Part shown: positions 1-9,625 of the stretch, one piece after another
How the letters are laid out: each line of letters opens with the position of its first letter
How positions within the stretch are numbered: the stretch's first letter is position 1
Assembly: GCF_014946725.1 (NCBI RefSeq)
Contig: NZ_JACFXY010000002.1
Location: forward strand, 186,001-250,000
From: Mixta mediterraneensis
GTDB taxonomy: Bacteria; Pseudomonadota; Gammaproteobacteria; Enterobacterales; Enterobacteriaceae
Reading direction: 5' to 3'
Length of the DNA: 64,000 nt
Position numbers and translations under genes: made by a program
Notes under the pieces: model-generated
Database searches by the model: none
Told to the model about the DNA's origin: nothing
The model's input: the letters and a program-made list of their open reading frames with translations, nothing else

Positions 1-240
1 GTGATTGGCATTGGTATTAATGGCGTGGATGCGATCAGCGAATTGTCGAAAGACAAAGCCACCGGGTTCTACGGCTCGCTGCTGCCAAGCCCAGATGTGC
101 ACGGTTATAAGAGCAGCCAGATGCTCTACAACTGGGTAAGCAAAGGGGAAGAACCGCCAAAATTCACCGAAGTCACTGACGTCGTGCTGATCACCCGCGA
201 TAACTTCAAAACTGAGCTGGCGAAGAAAGGGTTGATGTAA
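1..240 (+). CDS. araF: L-arabinose-binding periplasmic protein, C-terminal part
   Basis: The frame is open from the first base of the window, so the 5' part lies outside. The 79 residues match the C-terminal lobe of AraF, the periplasmic binding protein that passes L-arabinose to AraGH. Runs such as GINGVDAISELSK, GFYGSLLPSPDVHGYKS and PPKFTEVTDVVLITRDNF are nearly identical to E. coli AraF as I know it. The stop is 182 bases before araG, and that gap holds a small inverted repeat (CTTCAG at 348-353, CTGAAG at 361-366) that could shape the relative levels of binding protein and ATPase. This is inference; operon membership is clear from order and strand. Confidence 0.95.
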   Translation: MIGIGINGVDAISELSKDKATGFYGSLLPSPDVHGYKSSQMLYNWVSKGEEPPKFTEVTDVVLITRDNFKTELAKKGLM

Positions 241-422
241 ACCCGCAGAGCGTGCCGATGTTCATTGCGACAACGGCATTTTAATGACGTATAGCCAAAA
301 TAGTTCGGACCGCATGAAAGTGGCGAACGCGTGATCGCAGCAACGTCCTTCAGTCAGTTACTGAAGTCAACGCACGCAGCCTCTCTATCGGCGGGCCGAA
401 ACAGGAAGGATAAGGAGCTTCC

Positions 423-1943
423 ATGAACACTGATAAAGCCTTTCTGTCGTTTCATGGCATCAGTAAAACGTTTCCCGGCGTAAAAGCGTTGCAGGACATC
501 TCGTTTGACTGTCACAGCGGCCAGGTGCATGCGTTGATGGGGGAAAATGGCGCCGGCAAATCGACGCTGTTAAAGATCCTCAGCGGCAGCTACCAGCCGA
601 GCGGCGGAGGAATTCGTATCAACGGCCAACCGGTCAACTTCCAGCACACCACGGATGCGCTTGATGCAGGCGTGGCAATTATCTATCAGGAACTGCATCT
701 GATCCCTGAAATGAGCGTGGCGGAGAACATCTTTCTCGGTCAGATTCCGCACAAGCGCGGCCTGGTGAATCGCAAACTGCTGCGGCACGAAGCCAGTTTG
801 CAGCTTAAAAAGCTCGGTATAGATATTGATCCTGATATGCCGCTGAAATATCTGTCGCTTGGGCAATGGCAAATGGTGGAAATTGCCAAGGCGCTGACAC
901 GCGATGCCCATATTATCGCCTTTGATGAGCCAACGAGTTCGCTGTCGGCACGTGAAATCGACAATCTGTTTCGCGTCATCCGTCAGCTGCGTGCGGAAGG
1001 CCGCGTGGTGCTGTATGTGTCACACCGGATGGAAGAAATTTTCGCCCTGAGCGATGCCATCACGGTATTCAAAGATGGCCGTTACGTCCGCACCTTTACC
1101 GATATGGCAACCACTGAGCATGACGACCTGGTGCAGGCGATGGTGGGGCGCAATCTGGGGGATATTTACGGCTATACACCGCGTGCCAAAGGTGCGGTGC
1201 GCCTGACGCTGGACAACGTTGAAGCGAAGGGGGTGCGCACCCCGATCTCCCTGAATGTGCATGCGGGTGAGATCGTTGGCTTGTTTGGCTTAGTGGGCGC
1301 AGGGCGCAGCGAGCTACTTAAAGGGCTGTTTGGCGCGACACGACTGCGTGCTGGTCAGGTTTTGCTGGATGGCAAACCGTTAACGCTACGGGAACCGATT
1401 GATGCCATTCGCGCAGGCATCATGCTGTGCCCGGAAGATCGTAAAGCGGAGGGCATTATTCCGGTGCACTCGGTGCGTGACAATATCAATATTAGCGCGC
1501 GACGCCATAACCTGACGGCGGGATGCCTGATCAAAAATGGCTGGGAAGCGAAAAATGCTGACAGCCATATTCGTTCCCTGAATATCAAAACCCCCGGCGC
1601 CGAACAGCTAATCATGAACCTTTCCGGCGGTAATCAGCAAAAGGCCATTTTAGGCCGCTGGTTATCGGAAGAGATGAAAGTGATCCTGCTCGACGAGCCG
1701 ACGCGTGGCATCGATATAGGGGCTAAGCACGAAATCTATAACCTGATTTATCAGCTGGCAAACAGAGGCATTGCCGTGCTGTTTGCTTCCAGTGATTTAC
1801 CGGAAGTGATGGGCCTTGCCGATCGTATCGTGGTGATGCGAGAAGGGGCGATTGCCGGTGAATTACTGCATGACGACGCCACGGAGCAGCAAACGCTGAG
1901 CCTGGCGATGCCAAAAACTACTCAAGCGGCCGCCGTGGCCTGA
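423..1943 (+). CDS. araG: L-arabinose ABC transporter ATP-binding protein
   Basis: This 506-residue protein (E. coli AraG is 504) is the cytoplasmic duplicated ATPase of the high-affinity arabinose importer. The first cassette has Walker [10 protein letters not shown] at about residues 40-48, a signature region LSLGQ and Walker [12 protein letters not shown]. The second cassette has the degenerate P-loop GLVGAGRSE typical of sugar ATPases of this family, the signature LSGGNQQ and Walker [13 protein letters not shown]. The ATG follows AAGGAGCTTCC, a good ribosome site. AraH begins 13 bases after the stop, so the two are co-transcribed. Confidence 0.97.
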   Translation: MNTDKAFLSFHGISKTFPGVKALQDISFDCHSGQVHALMGENGAGKSTLLKILSGSYQPSGGGIRINGQPVNFQHTTDALDAGVAIIYQELHLIPEMSVAENIFLGQIPHKRGLVNRKLLRHEASLQLKKLGIDIDPDMPLKYLSLGQWQMVEIAKALTRDAHIIAFDEPTSSLSAREIDNLFRVIRQLRAEGRVVLYVSHRMEEIFALSDAITVFKDGRYVRTFTDMATTEHDDLVQAMVGRNLGDIYGYTPRAKGAVRLTLDNVEAKGVRTPISLNVHAGEIVGLFGLVGAGRSELLKGLFGATRLRAGQVLLDGKPLTLREPIDAIRAGIMLCPEDRKAEGIIPVHSVRDNINISARRHNLTAGCLIKNGWEAKNADSHIRSLNIKTPGAEQLIMNLSGGNQQKAILGRWLSEEMKVILLDEPTRGIDIGAKHEIYNLIYQLANRGIAVLFASSDLPEVMGLADRIVVMREGAIAGELLHDDATEQQTLSLAMPKTTQAAAVA

Positions 1944-1956
1944 CAGGAGATCAATC

Positions 1957-2943
1957 ATGGCTTCATCCACGACATCCAATACGCCGCCGCCAACATCACG
2001 CAGTGGGCTGCAGTTTGGTCGCATCTGGGACAATTTCGGCATGCTGGTAGTGTTTGCGCTGCTGTTTGTTGCCTGTGCAGTTTTCGTGCCGAACTTTGGT
2101 TCGTTCATCAATATGAAAGGGCTTGGGCTGGCGATGTCCATGTCCGGCATGGTGGCCTGTGGCATGCTGTTCTGCCTGGCGTCAGGCGATTTTGACCTGT
2201 CGGTCGCGTCAGTGATTGCCTGCGCGGGCGTGGTCACCGCTGTGGTGATCAATATGACCGAAAGCCTGTGGATTGGCGTGGCGGCAGGCCTGGTGCTGGG
2301 CATGCTGACCGGGTTTATCAATGGCTTTGTTATCGCCCGACTGAAAATTAATGCGCTGATAACCACGCTGGCGACCATGCAAATCGTGCGTGGCCTGGCC
2401 TATATCTTTTCCGACGGTAAAGCCGTGGGCATTGAGGATGAACGTTTCTTTGCGTTGGGTTTCACCAACTGGCTGGGGGTGCCGGCGCCGATCTGGCTCA
2501 CCATCGCCACCATGGCGATTTTTGGTTTCCTGCTGAATAAAACCACGTTTGGCCGCAACACGTTAGCGATTGGCGGTAATGAAGAAGCTGCGCGATTAGC
2601 CGGTGTGCCGGTGGTGCGTACCCGCATTATCATCTTTATCCTGTCCGGGTTAGTCTCGGCGGCGGCGGGTATCATACTGGCGTCGCGTATGACCAGTGGA
2701 CAGCCAATGACCTCGCTGGGCTATGAGCTGGTCGTCATCTCCGCCTGCGTATTAGGCGGCGTGTCATTAAAGGGCGGCATTGGCAAAATCTCCTATGTCG
2801 TTGCTGGCGTTTTGATTCTCGGCACCGTTGAAAATGCGATGAATTTATTGAATATCTCGCCATTCTCACAGTATGTCGTGCGCGGTTTGATACTGTTAGC
2901 AGCGGTAATTTTTGACCGCTACAAACAAAAGCATAAAGCCTGA
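1957..2943 (+). CDS. araH: L-arabinose ABC transporter permease
   Basis: The product has 328 residues, the usual AraH length, and is a polytopic inner-membrane permease of the ribose/arabinose/xylose type. Many hydrophobic helices are visible, starting around residue 30 after a short Ser/Thr/Pro-rich cytoplasmic tail. The conserved cytoplasmic EAA-like region GNEEAARLAGVPV sits at about residues 207-220, where the ATPase docks. RBS ACAGGAG precedes the ATG. It forms the channel with AraF and AraG encoded just upstream. Confidence 0.96.
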   Translation: MASSTTSNTPPPTSRSGLQFGRIWDNFGMLVVFALLFVACAVFVPNFGSFINMKGLGLAMSMSGMVACGMLFCLASGDFDLSVASVIACAGVVTAVVINMTESLWIGVAAGLVLGMLTGFINGFVIARLKINALITTLATMQIVRGLAYIFSDGKAVGIEDERFFALGFTNWLGVPAPIWLTIATMAIFGFLLNKTTFGRNTLAIGGNEEAARLAGVPVVRTRIIIFILSGLVSAAAGIILASRMTSGQPMTSLGYELVVISACVLGGVSLKGGIGKISYVVAGVLILGTVENAMNLLNISPFSQYVVRGLILLAAVIFDRYKQKHKA

Positions 2944-3011
2944 TTAAGTCGCAGTAACCACGCGGACGTCGGCGTCCGCGTTTGATCAAACATCGACAGA
3001 GTGAGGATATT

Positions 3012-3929
3012 ATGTATCACCGTGAATTAGCTGCGGAACAACACAATCCCCTGTTGCCGGGTTACGCGTTTAATGCCTGGCTGGTGGCGGGGTTAACGCC
3101 CATTACTGCTGAAGGCCCGCTGGATTTCTTTATCGATCGTCCGCACGGCATGAAAGGCTACATTCTGAATCTGACCATCAAAGGAAAAGGGCGGGTATTT
3201 GATGGCGAAAGGGCGTTCGATTGTGAGCCGGGTGAGATGCTGTTGTTTCAGCCAAAAACGGCGCATTATTATGGCCGTTCACCGGAAAGCCCGCAATGGT
3301 TTCACCGCTGGGTCTATTTTCGCCCGCGCGCTTACTGGAATGACTGGCTGCAATGGCAGGATGAGAAAGAGGGCGTCGGGCGGCTGCAGCTACCGGAATC
3401 GTTACGCGGTGAATTTGATCGCCTGTTTGCCAGCATTGAACAAACGCACACGTCGGGGCGGCGCTTTGCCGAAGAGCTGGCGATGAATTTGCTTGAACGC
3501 CTGTTATTACGGGCAGTGGAAGAAGATCCGCGTAGCCACCAGCAGGTGCGTGATCCGCGGGTGATTGAAGCTTGCCAGTACGTCACAAACCATTTAGCCA
3601 GCGAAGTGAAAATTGAGGATGTGGCCCGTCATGTTTGTCTGTCGCCATCGCGCCTGGCGCATCTGTTTCGCGAACAAATGGGTGTCAATTTGCTGCGCTG
3701 GCGTGAAGATCAACGCGTTATCCGTGCCAAACTGCTGCTGCAAACCACGCAGGAACCGATTGCCACCATCGGACGTGAAGTGGGTTACGACGATCAACTC
3801 TATTTCTCACGCGTATTCCGTAAACGGGTTGGCATCAGCCCCAGTGATTTCCGTCGACGCAATCTGGATGTACCTGACAGTCTGGCGGCGCAAACGGCCT
3901 GGCCAGCGACACGACGTGCTATCTCCTGA
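3012..3929 (+). CDS. araC: Arabinose operon regulator, AraC family
   Basis: This 305-residue protein is close to E. coli AraC (292). The N-terminal arabinose-binding and dimerisation domain carries [18 protein letters not shown] and the [20 protein letters not shown] block; the C-terminal half has two helix-turn-helix motifs ([17 protein letters not shown] and the [19 protein letters not shown] block). I chose the ATG at 3012, preceded by GAGTGAGGAT, over an in-frame one at 2982 because the protein then starts where AraC homologues do. Unlike E. coli, where araC is divergent from araBAD, here it lies 68 bases downstream of araFGH on the same strand, so it may be transcribed with the transporter. 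Confidence 0.94.
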   Translation: MYHRELAAEQHNPLLPGYAFNAWLVAGLTPITAEGPLDFFIDRPHGMKGYILNLTIKGKGRVFDGERAFDCEPGEMLLFQPKTAHYYGRSPESPQWFHRWVYFRPRAYWNDWLQWQDEKEGVGRLQLPESLRGEFDRLFASIEQTHTSGRRFAEELAMNLLERLLLRAVEEDPRSHQQVRDPRVIEACQYVTNHLASEVKIEDVARHVCLSPSRLAHLFREQMGVNLLRWREDQRVIRAKLLLQTTQEPIATIGREVGYDDQLYFSRVFRKRVGISPSDFRRRNLDVPDSLAAQTAWPATRRAIS

Positions 3930-4007
3930 TTTTTAGGGAAATTCCACCTTGTTCTGGCCGGGTTAATGGTCTTAAATCAATCGGATTAGCGAACAAGAGG
4001 AATAAAG

Positions 4008-5048
4008 ATGAGCGATAAACTTCGTGTTGGTCTGATAGGTTATGGCTTTGCCAGTAAAACGTTCCATGCACCGCTGATTGCGGGTACCCCTGACGTCGAG
4101 CTGGCGGCGATTTCCAGCAGTGACGCCAGCAAAGTTCACGCCGACTGGCCATCCGTCCAGGTTGCGACTGATCCTCAGGCGCTACTGGACGATCCTACGC
4201 TGCAACTGATAGTGATCCCCACCCCTAATGACACCCATTTTCCGTTGGCGAAGGCAGCGCTTAATGCCGGTAAACATGTGGTGGTTGATAAGCCGTTTAC
4301 CGTGACGTTGTCACAAGCGCGCGAGCTGGATGCGCTGGCGAAAGCAAAAGGGTTACTGCTTTCTGTATTCCATAATCGCCGCTGGGATAGCGATTTTCTG
4401 ACGTTAAAACAGCTGCTGTCGGATGGCACGCTGGGCGAAGTACGCTATCTGGAATCGCATTATGACCGTTTCCGCCTGGAGGTTCGTCAGCGCTGGCGTG
4501 AAATGAAAGGCGCAGGCAGCGGTATCTGGTACGATTTAGGCCCGCATTTACTGGATCAAACATTACAGCTGTTTGGTTCGCCGGTTGCTATCAATGTGGA
4601 TCTGGCTGAAATGCGCCCAGGTGCGCAAACTACCGATTACTTCCATGCCACGCTGACCTACCCGCAGCGCCGTGTGGTGCTGCACGGCAGCATGCTGGCG
4701 GCCGCAGAATCTCCCCGTTATGTGGTACATGGCACCGCAGGTAGCTATGTGAAATACGGCCTTGATCCGCAGGAAGATCGGCTGAAAGCAGGCGATTTTC
4801 CGCCAAAAGAAGACTGGGGATATGACATGCGCGACGGCACGCTGACGCTGGCTGAAGGTGACAGCATGACGGAAAAACCCCTGATGACGCAGCCAGGCAA
4901 TTATCCGGCTTACTACGCGGCAGTACGTGACGCGATTAACGGACGGGGCAGCAATCCGGTGACAGCGGAAGAGGCGATTCAGGTAATGGAGCTGATCGAG
5001 CTCGGCCTGCAATCAGCTGAAAAGCGCCAGACAATGTCGCTGAAATAA
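4008..5048 (+). CDS. ydgJ: Gfo/Idh/MocA-family NAD(P)-dependent oxidoreductase YdgJ
   Basis: The 346-residue product has the same length as E. coli YdgJ and matches it through most of the chain. The N-terminal Rossmann motif GLIGYGFASKTFHAP (residues 7-21) binds NAD(P); KHVVVDKPF at about 88-96 corresponds to the E-K-P motif of the family, with Asp in place of Glu as in YdgJ. The substrate is not established. ATG follows AAGAGGAATAAAG. The gene is convergent with add, as in E. coli. Confidence 0.93.
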   Translation: MSDKLRVGLIGYGFASKTFHAPLIAGTPDVELAAISSSDASKVHADWPSVQVATDPQALLDDPTLQLIVIPTPNDTHFPLAKAALNAGKHVVVDKPFTVTLSQARELDALAKAKGLLLSVFHNRRWDSDFLTLKQLLSDGTLGEVRYLESHYDRFRLEVRQRWREMKGAGSGIWYDLGPHLLDQTLQLFGSPVAINVDLAEMRPGAQTTDYFHATLTYPQRRVVLHGSMLAAAESPRYVVHGTAGSYVKYGLDPQEDRLKAGDFPPKEDWGYDMRDGTLTLAEGDSMTEKPLMTQPGNYPAYYAAVRDAINGRGSNPVTAEEAIQVMELIELGLQSAEKRQTMSLK

Positions 5049-5061
5049 CAAGCTTAAGCAA

Positions 5062-5086
5062 ACGGGCCTGAATGGCCCGTTTTTTT
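5062..5086 (+). terminator. Rho-independent terminator after ydgJ
   Basis: ACGGGCC and GGCCCGT form a stem around TGAAT and are followed by a run of T. It lies 14 bases past the ydgJ stop and just beyond the original add stop, so it may partly serve both convergent genes. Confidence 0.85.
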
Positions 5087-5125
5087 ACCTGCCATTACTG
5101 TACTTTTGCCCTGATCGCGGCTTTT

Positions 5126-6076
5126 TCATCCTCGCTCAAAAAGGCGATGGTTAGCCTGACGCATTTGCGCCTGACTCAGCCCCGCAGCTGGCGCGGCATG
5201 CTCATATTCATACCCCAGCTCAATGCCCTGAACCGCCGGGTCGTCGGTGTTAATGGTGGCCAGGATGCCATGCTCAAGGAAGGTTTTCAGTGGATGCTGC
5301 GCCAGTGATGGCACGGTGCTGGTCTGGATATTGGAGGTCAGACAGGATTCAATGCCAATGCGGTGCCCGGCAAGGAAATCCATTAGTGCGCGATCTTCCA
5401 TCGCCTTGACGCCATGGCCGATGCGCTCAGCGCCCAGTTCGCGAATGGCTTGCCAGATACTTTCCGGACCAGCGGCTTCTCCGGCATGCACCGTGACGCG
5501 GAAACCCGCATCACGTGCCCGGTTAAAGTGGCTGAGAAATTCGCTGCCAGGAAAACCAGCCTCGTCGCCTGCTAAATCTACCGCTGTGATATGGTCGCGA
5601 TGCGCCAGCAAGCCATCAAGTTCATTCAGGCAAGCTTCTTCACCAAAGGTGCGGCTCATAATGCCAATCAAACGCACCTCAATATCGTACTGCTGACAGC
5701 CTGCTTTGATGCCATCAATGACCGCCTCAACGACACCGGCAATGGGCAGATTGTGGTGCATCGCCATGTAGCCAGGAGAGAAACGCAGTTCAGCATAGTG
5801 GATACCGGCGCGCGCGGCATCTTCAACATTTTCCATGGCGACACGTCGGCAGGCATTCAGATCACCTAAGACTTTTACGCCCCAGTCCAGTTTTTGTAAA
5901 AAGCTGACCAGGTCCGGCTGGCTTTGTGTGACCTGTACGTGTGGGCGCAGCAAATATAAGGTGTCAGCAGGCAGGGTAAAATTAAACTGGCGGCCTAAAT
6001 CGAGAATAGTTTGTGCACGAATGTTGCCGTCAAGATGACGATGAATATCAGTGAGGGGGATCTTTGAATCAATCAT
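5126..6076 (-). CDS. add: Adenosine deaminase with a frameshifted C-terminus
   Basis: The enzyme hydrolyses adenosine or deoxyadenosine to inosine or deoxyinosine. Zinc and active-site motifs are intact: [10 protein letters not shown] near residue 10, [25 protein letters not shown] and INTDDP. I start at 6076 ([14 protein letters not shown]), matching E. coli; the frame is open upstream without homology. The product is 316 residues against 333 in E. coli: after [10 protein letters not shown] the frame reads NHRLFERG and stops, while the next frame encodes the expected tail [18 protein letters not shown] with its stop at 5095-5097. Comparison with the family tail suggests a deletion of about 14 nt near 5150. 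Catalytic residues lie before the break, so activity may persist. Confidence 0.9.
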   Translation of the reverse strand: MIDSKIPLTDIHRHLDGNIRAQTILDLGRQFNFTLPADTLYLLRPHVQVTQSQPDLVSFLQKLDWGVKVLGDLNACRRVAMENVEDAARAGIHYAELRFSPGYMAMHHNLPIAGVVEAVIDGIKAGCQQYDIEVRLIGIMSRTFGEEACLNELDGLLAHRDHITAVDLAGDEAGFPGSEFLSHFNRARDAGFRVTVHAGEAAGPESIWQAIRELGAERIGHGVKAMEDRALMDFLAGHRIGIESCLTSNIQTSTVPSLAQHPLKTFLEHGILATINTDDPAVQGIELGYEYEHAAPAAGLSQAQMRQANHRLFERG

Positions 6077-6554
6077 GGTGCACTCGCTTAGTTGTCGGTA
6101 TGCGTTGGCGGGGAGTGCAGAGTAGTATAAAAACAACGTACGCAACTGTGCCAGTGGTTTGCGCAACAACCGTTTCAGATGCTGCTTAATTGTGCGGAAA
6201 AAGGCGCCGCTTCTGTCTGGACGCTTACCCGGTTTACGATCGGATAACCGCGCGTTGACGCGACATGCCATTTTCCAGTTGCATTTACCTGCTGCCGTGG
6301 CGAGTCACTGTTTCGATAAAATCAAACATGGTCGCTTTAAGTGACAACGTCATATTTAGGCGTGAGCGTTCGCCGCTGACTGGTTGAATGGTGGCTTAAC
6401 CGCGCCTTTAAGAAAGTTTGCTGCAAGATCGCGCTGTAAAAGGCAGACACCTTGCCCGGCGTGATCGCTCAGGGGAGAAAACATTGCCCGAACGCGGGCG
6501 CTTAAACAGGGGTTGCGATGTTTTATCGTTTCACTTTAGCGTATTGAATAAAAA

Positions 6555-6578
6555 TGCCGACCTATGGCGGGGTCGGCA
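6555..6578 (-). terminator. Terminator downstream of ydgA
   Basis: TGCCGACC and GGTCGGCA pair around an 8-base loop, and on the minus strand the stem is followed by TTTTATTC. The 552-base gap 6077-6628 otherwise shows no credible gene; it should also hold the add promoter, which I could not place. Confidence 0.75.
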
Positions 6579-6628
6579 CTGTTCGCTTTTGGCACTGTTT
6601 ACCTGTAGCGGGAGGTAAACCGAAAACG

Positions 6629-8128
6629 CTATTGCGGCATCCCATCACTGGTTGGCATACCCAGCATATAGCGTGACATAAATTGCTCAAGCGTCATCTT
6701 ATTGCCATTCATGTTCACCTGGCCCCTGGCGTATTGCAGCGTGGTAACAATATTATCGTCTTGCTGCTGGGTCAGACGGAACATCTGGCCCATTGCCGCC
6801 AGGCCTTTAACCTGCTGGTCAGCCAGTTTTTGTGCATCTTCAGCCTGATAACCTTCTGCCAAACCAACATGGCGCATCGTTTCAGTCGCCATCGGCATAT
6901 TAATAATTAATTTGCCATCCAGCGTTTTCAGAATCCGATCAATCATTGTGCTCAGACTTTGTGGTTCACCGCTCACGGTAGCCGGATCGTTAAAGTTAGC
7001 GGTCAGATTAAATGTGCTTTCGCCTTTATCATTTTTCCAGCTCAGCGGCGCAATGCTGATGGAAGGCGAGCCTTTCAGCAAGGTAGGTAAGTTGTTCAGC
7101 AAAATAGTATGAACGCCAGCCTGGTAGCGGATAGGATCGTCCGCCAGCCCCTGTTGATTTAGCAGGTCCTGCAACTGCGCGTTGTAATTATCGGAGAAGG
7201 TTTTCACCGCCTGCGCATCAAACTGTGACAGCTTCATCTTTAATGTCGCCTGGCCGAAATCCTGTTGCTGCAACTGAACGCTAGCGACGTGATAATCGAT
7301 ATTGCCGCCAATTTTGCCGGAATGATTATCAAAGGAGGAGGTGCCTTTCAGCTTCAGCAGGGTCAGGGCGTCCTGACCATTGATGCTTGCGTTGACTTTT
7401 TCGACGTCAATCGCTTGATCACCGATACGCACGCCTTCAGGGCTGAGATGAGTTTTGCCGCTGACGTTTAAGTTATTCAGCGTGAACAAGACCGGCTGGC
7501 CCATTTCATTTTTGCTGGTCAATGCCACGCTGCCAATATCACTGTCCAGCGACACGCTATCGCCTTTGCTGTCAATGCTGACGTTCAGCACGCCGCCATT
7601 GGTAGCCGCACGTTCTCCGCTTTGCACATTTTGATAATCGATCGGTAAAACTTTCAGCGCGGTATCGGTTGCACCGCTGTAGCCAATGCGCGTTTCAGCA
7701 TTGATCAGCGAGTGATTATTGGTCAGTTCAAACAGTTTCTTCACCGCATTGGTATTCGCCAGTTCGGTATGAACTGACGCCATGCTGGGGATCAGATTGC
7801 CATGCTTCAGCTGGGCAAACGGAAAAGGGCCGTGGCTGATCTTTTCATTAAAGACGATACTTTGGCCGGGCTTCAACAGCGAATTATCTTCCGTCTGCGA
7901 GGTTGCCTGGATCACCAGTTTTGTCTGGCTGCTAAACACGCCGCGTTGATAATCCTGATAGCTAATCTTCAGTCGGCTGTTTGGTGCGTAAGCGTTCAGC
8001 TGGGTATTGGCGTTTTGCACCAGCTGATCCATGTGCGTTTCCAGTTGCTTGCCGGTGAACCAGGCTGCGCCAGTCCAGATTACGCCCAAGGCTACAATTA
8101 CACCCACGGCAACGTTAGTCTTTTTCAT
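6629..8128 (-). CDS. ydgA: DUF945 family protein YdgA
   Basis: This 499-residue protein resembles E. coli YdgA (502). The start at 8128 gives MKKTNVAVGVIVALGVIWTGAAW, a basic N-terminus plus one hydrophobic helix acting as signal anchor, and excludes a spurious 74-residue upstream extension. The remainder is a large periplasmic DUF945 region with the conserved blocks YQDYQRGVFSSQ, GQSIVFNEKISHGPFPFAQL and QMFRLTQQQ. The molecular function is not established for the family. It sits between add and manA as in the E. coli terminus region, with its own terminators on each side. Confidence 0.9.
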   Translation of the reverse strand: MKKTNVAVGVIVALGVIWTGAAWFTGKQLETHMDQLVQNANTQLNAYAPNSRLKISYQDYQRGVFSSQTKLVIQATSQTEDNSLLKPGQSIVFNEKISHGPFPFAQLKHGNLIPSMASVHTELANTNAVKKLFELTNNHSLINAETRIGYSGATDTALKVLPIDYQNVQSGERAATNGGVLNVSIDSKGDSVSLDSDIGSVALTSKNEMGQPVLFTLNNLNVSGKTHLSPEGVRIGDQAIDVEKVNASINGQDALTLLKLKGTSSFDNHSGKIGGNIDYHVASVQLQQQDFGQATLKMKLSQFDAQAVKTFSDNYNAQLQDLLNQQGLADDPIRYQAGVHTILLNNLPTLLKGSPSISIAPLSWKNDKGESTFNLTANFNDPATVSGEPQSLSTMIDRILKTLDGKLIINMPMATETMRHVGLAEGYQAEDAQKLADQQVKGLAAMGQMFRLTQQQDDNIVTTLQYARGQVNMNGNKMTLEQFMSRYMLGMPTSDGMPQ

Positions 8129-8188
8129 TACTGAGTCGTCCTTATCCTTGAGTCCGCCTACGCCGCTTATCGTATCCGGCGAGTGAAG

Positions 8189-8212
8189 AAAAAACACCCG
8201 CAGGTGTTTTTT
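8189..8212. terminator. Bidirectional terminator between manA and ydgA
   Basis: AAAAAACACC, a four-base loop and GGTGTTTTTT form a symmetrical stem with A and T runs on both flanks. On the minus strand it ends manA transcription 50 bases past its stop. Confidence 0.8.
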
Positions 8213-8261
8213 AGCTAATAGATTGAAATAATAGCAGTTACGCGCGAGAACGTCAGCCGCA

Positions 8262-9437
8262 TCACGGTAAGTCGTTGAACACGCGTGCCAGACGGCCCGT
8301 TCCGGCGACGGTAATCGGGGCCTCATTCGCAGCAACAAAGCATGACTCACCCGGACGCAGCGTTAACTGCTGTGAGCCTCTGGCAATAATCGCCTGGCCT
8401 TCAATGCAAAACAGCAGGGCAGCGCTTTCCTGGCTCACCGATTGCGGCTCAGCATTCAGGGTATGAATAGCGAAAGCAAAATCATCAACCGGAATGGGGA
8501 AGCGCAGCTCATTACCCTGTTGTTCGGGCTGCGTCAGTAACTGATCCGCCGGTTTCTCGACAAATTTAACGTTCGCCGTCAGTACAGGAATATCGATGTA
8601 TTTAGGCGTTAAACCGGCACGCAATACGTTATCCGAATTGGCCATCACTTCCAGCGCTACGCCTTTTAAGTAGGCATGCGGCGTTTCGGCAAACAGGAAC
8701 ATCGCTTCGCCTGGCTGCAACGTAATCACGTTAAGCAGCAAAGGGGAAAACAAACCGCTGTCGTCAGGATAACTGGCTGCAATGTTTTTGACCGTCTGCC
8801 ACGGTTCACCTTCATTCGTGTTCAGGGCCGATTTCAATACGCCGAGCGCCAGTGATTTGGCTTCATCTTTCAGCGACAGCAGCGTGAGGAACAGTTTCGC
8901 CAGATTATCCTGATCAGGATGTTGCAGAAAGTGGGCAATTTGCGGATGCGCCCCGGCAACCGGCTCCAGTAAGGAAACGATCTCCGAACAGGTACGAAAA
9001 CCGTTCATCGCCTGAAAAGGGGTTAACGCATACACCAGCTCGGGCTTGTGATTAGCATCTTTATAATTGCGTTCGGCAGCGTTGAGCGGAATTGACGCGG
9101 CGTTTTCCCGTGAATAACCCTCTTCGGCTGCGCTTTTGCTGGGATGAACCTGAATAGAGAGCGGCTGATCTGCACACAATACTTTGAATAAGAAAGGCAA
9201 TTCACCAAAGCGTTGCGCAACGGCGGCACCAAGGACGGAAGCAGGATTAGCCGCAATTATATCGCGTAAAGAGCGGGTTTTACCCTGGTCGTCCAGGGTT
9301 GAAGGACTTTTAGGATGCGCGCCCATCCACATCTCGGCCATCGGTAAACCTTTGGGGTTGGCAATGCCATACAGCTCCGTTAAGGCCGTTTTGCTGCCCC
9401 ATGCATAATTTTGCAGCGAATTGTTCAGTTTATACAT
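8262..9437 (-). CDS. manA: Mannose-6-phosphate isomerase, class I
   Basis: At 391 residues this equals E. coli ManA. The enzyme interconverts mannose-6-phosphate and fructose-6-phosphate and is zinc dependent. The zinc ligands lie in QPLSIQVHPSK (Gln and His), NHKPEL (Glu) and AETPHAYLKG (His); YKDANHKPELVYAL is a type I PMI signature. The start gives MYKLNNSLQNYAWGSK, the usual N-terminus. It is divergent from fumC with 188 bases between. E. coli has fumA between manA and fumC; here fumA is absent. Confidence 0.97.
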   Translation of the reverse strand: MYKLNNSLQNYAWGSKTALTELYGIANPKGLPMAEMWMGAHPKSPSTLDDQGKTRSLRDIIAANPASVLGAAVAQRFGELPFLFKVLCADQPLSIQVHPSKSAAEEGYSRENAASIPLNAAERNYKDANHKPELVYALTPFQAMNGFRTCSEIVSLLEPVAGAHPQIAHFLQHPDQDNLAKLFLTLLSLKDEAKSLALGVLKSALNTNEGEPWQTVKNIAASYPDDSGLFSPLLLNVITLQPGEAMFLFAETPHAYLKGVALEVMANSDNVLRAGLTPKYIDIPVLTANVKFVEKPADQLLTQPEQQGNELRFPIPVDDFAFAIHTLNAEPQSVSQESAALLFCIEGQAIIARGSQQLTLRPGESCFVAANEAPITVAGTGRLARVFNDLP

Positions 9438-9625
9438 TATTTGCCCTTATTCACGGGAAGTTAATGTGCTTATTAAAGCAGAAAGTATTAATGAAAATAC
9501 ATATCAAGTGCAATAAGGATGGCAGGCTTGCATAATGTTAAATTATTGTATGTAAGAATCTCGCCCGCCCAGATGAATTCGTCGGGCGTTTCAATCCCAA
9601 AACCTGTGCTAAAGGAGAAGTAGTC

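Noticed and set aside
6418..6618. Short ORF in the add-ydgA gap
   Set aside because: No ribosome site, no family features, and it crosses the ydgA terminator.
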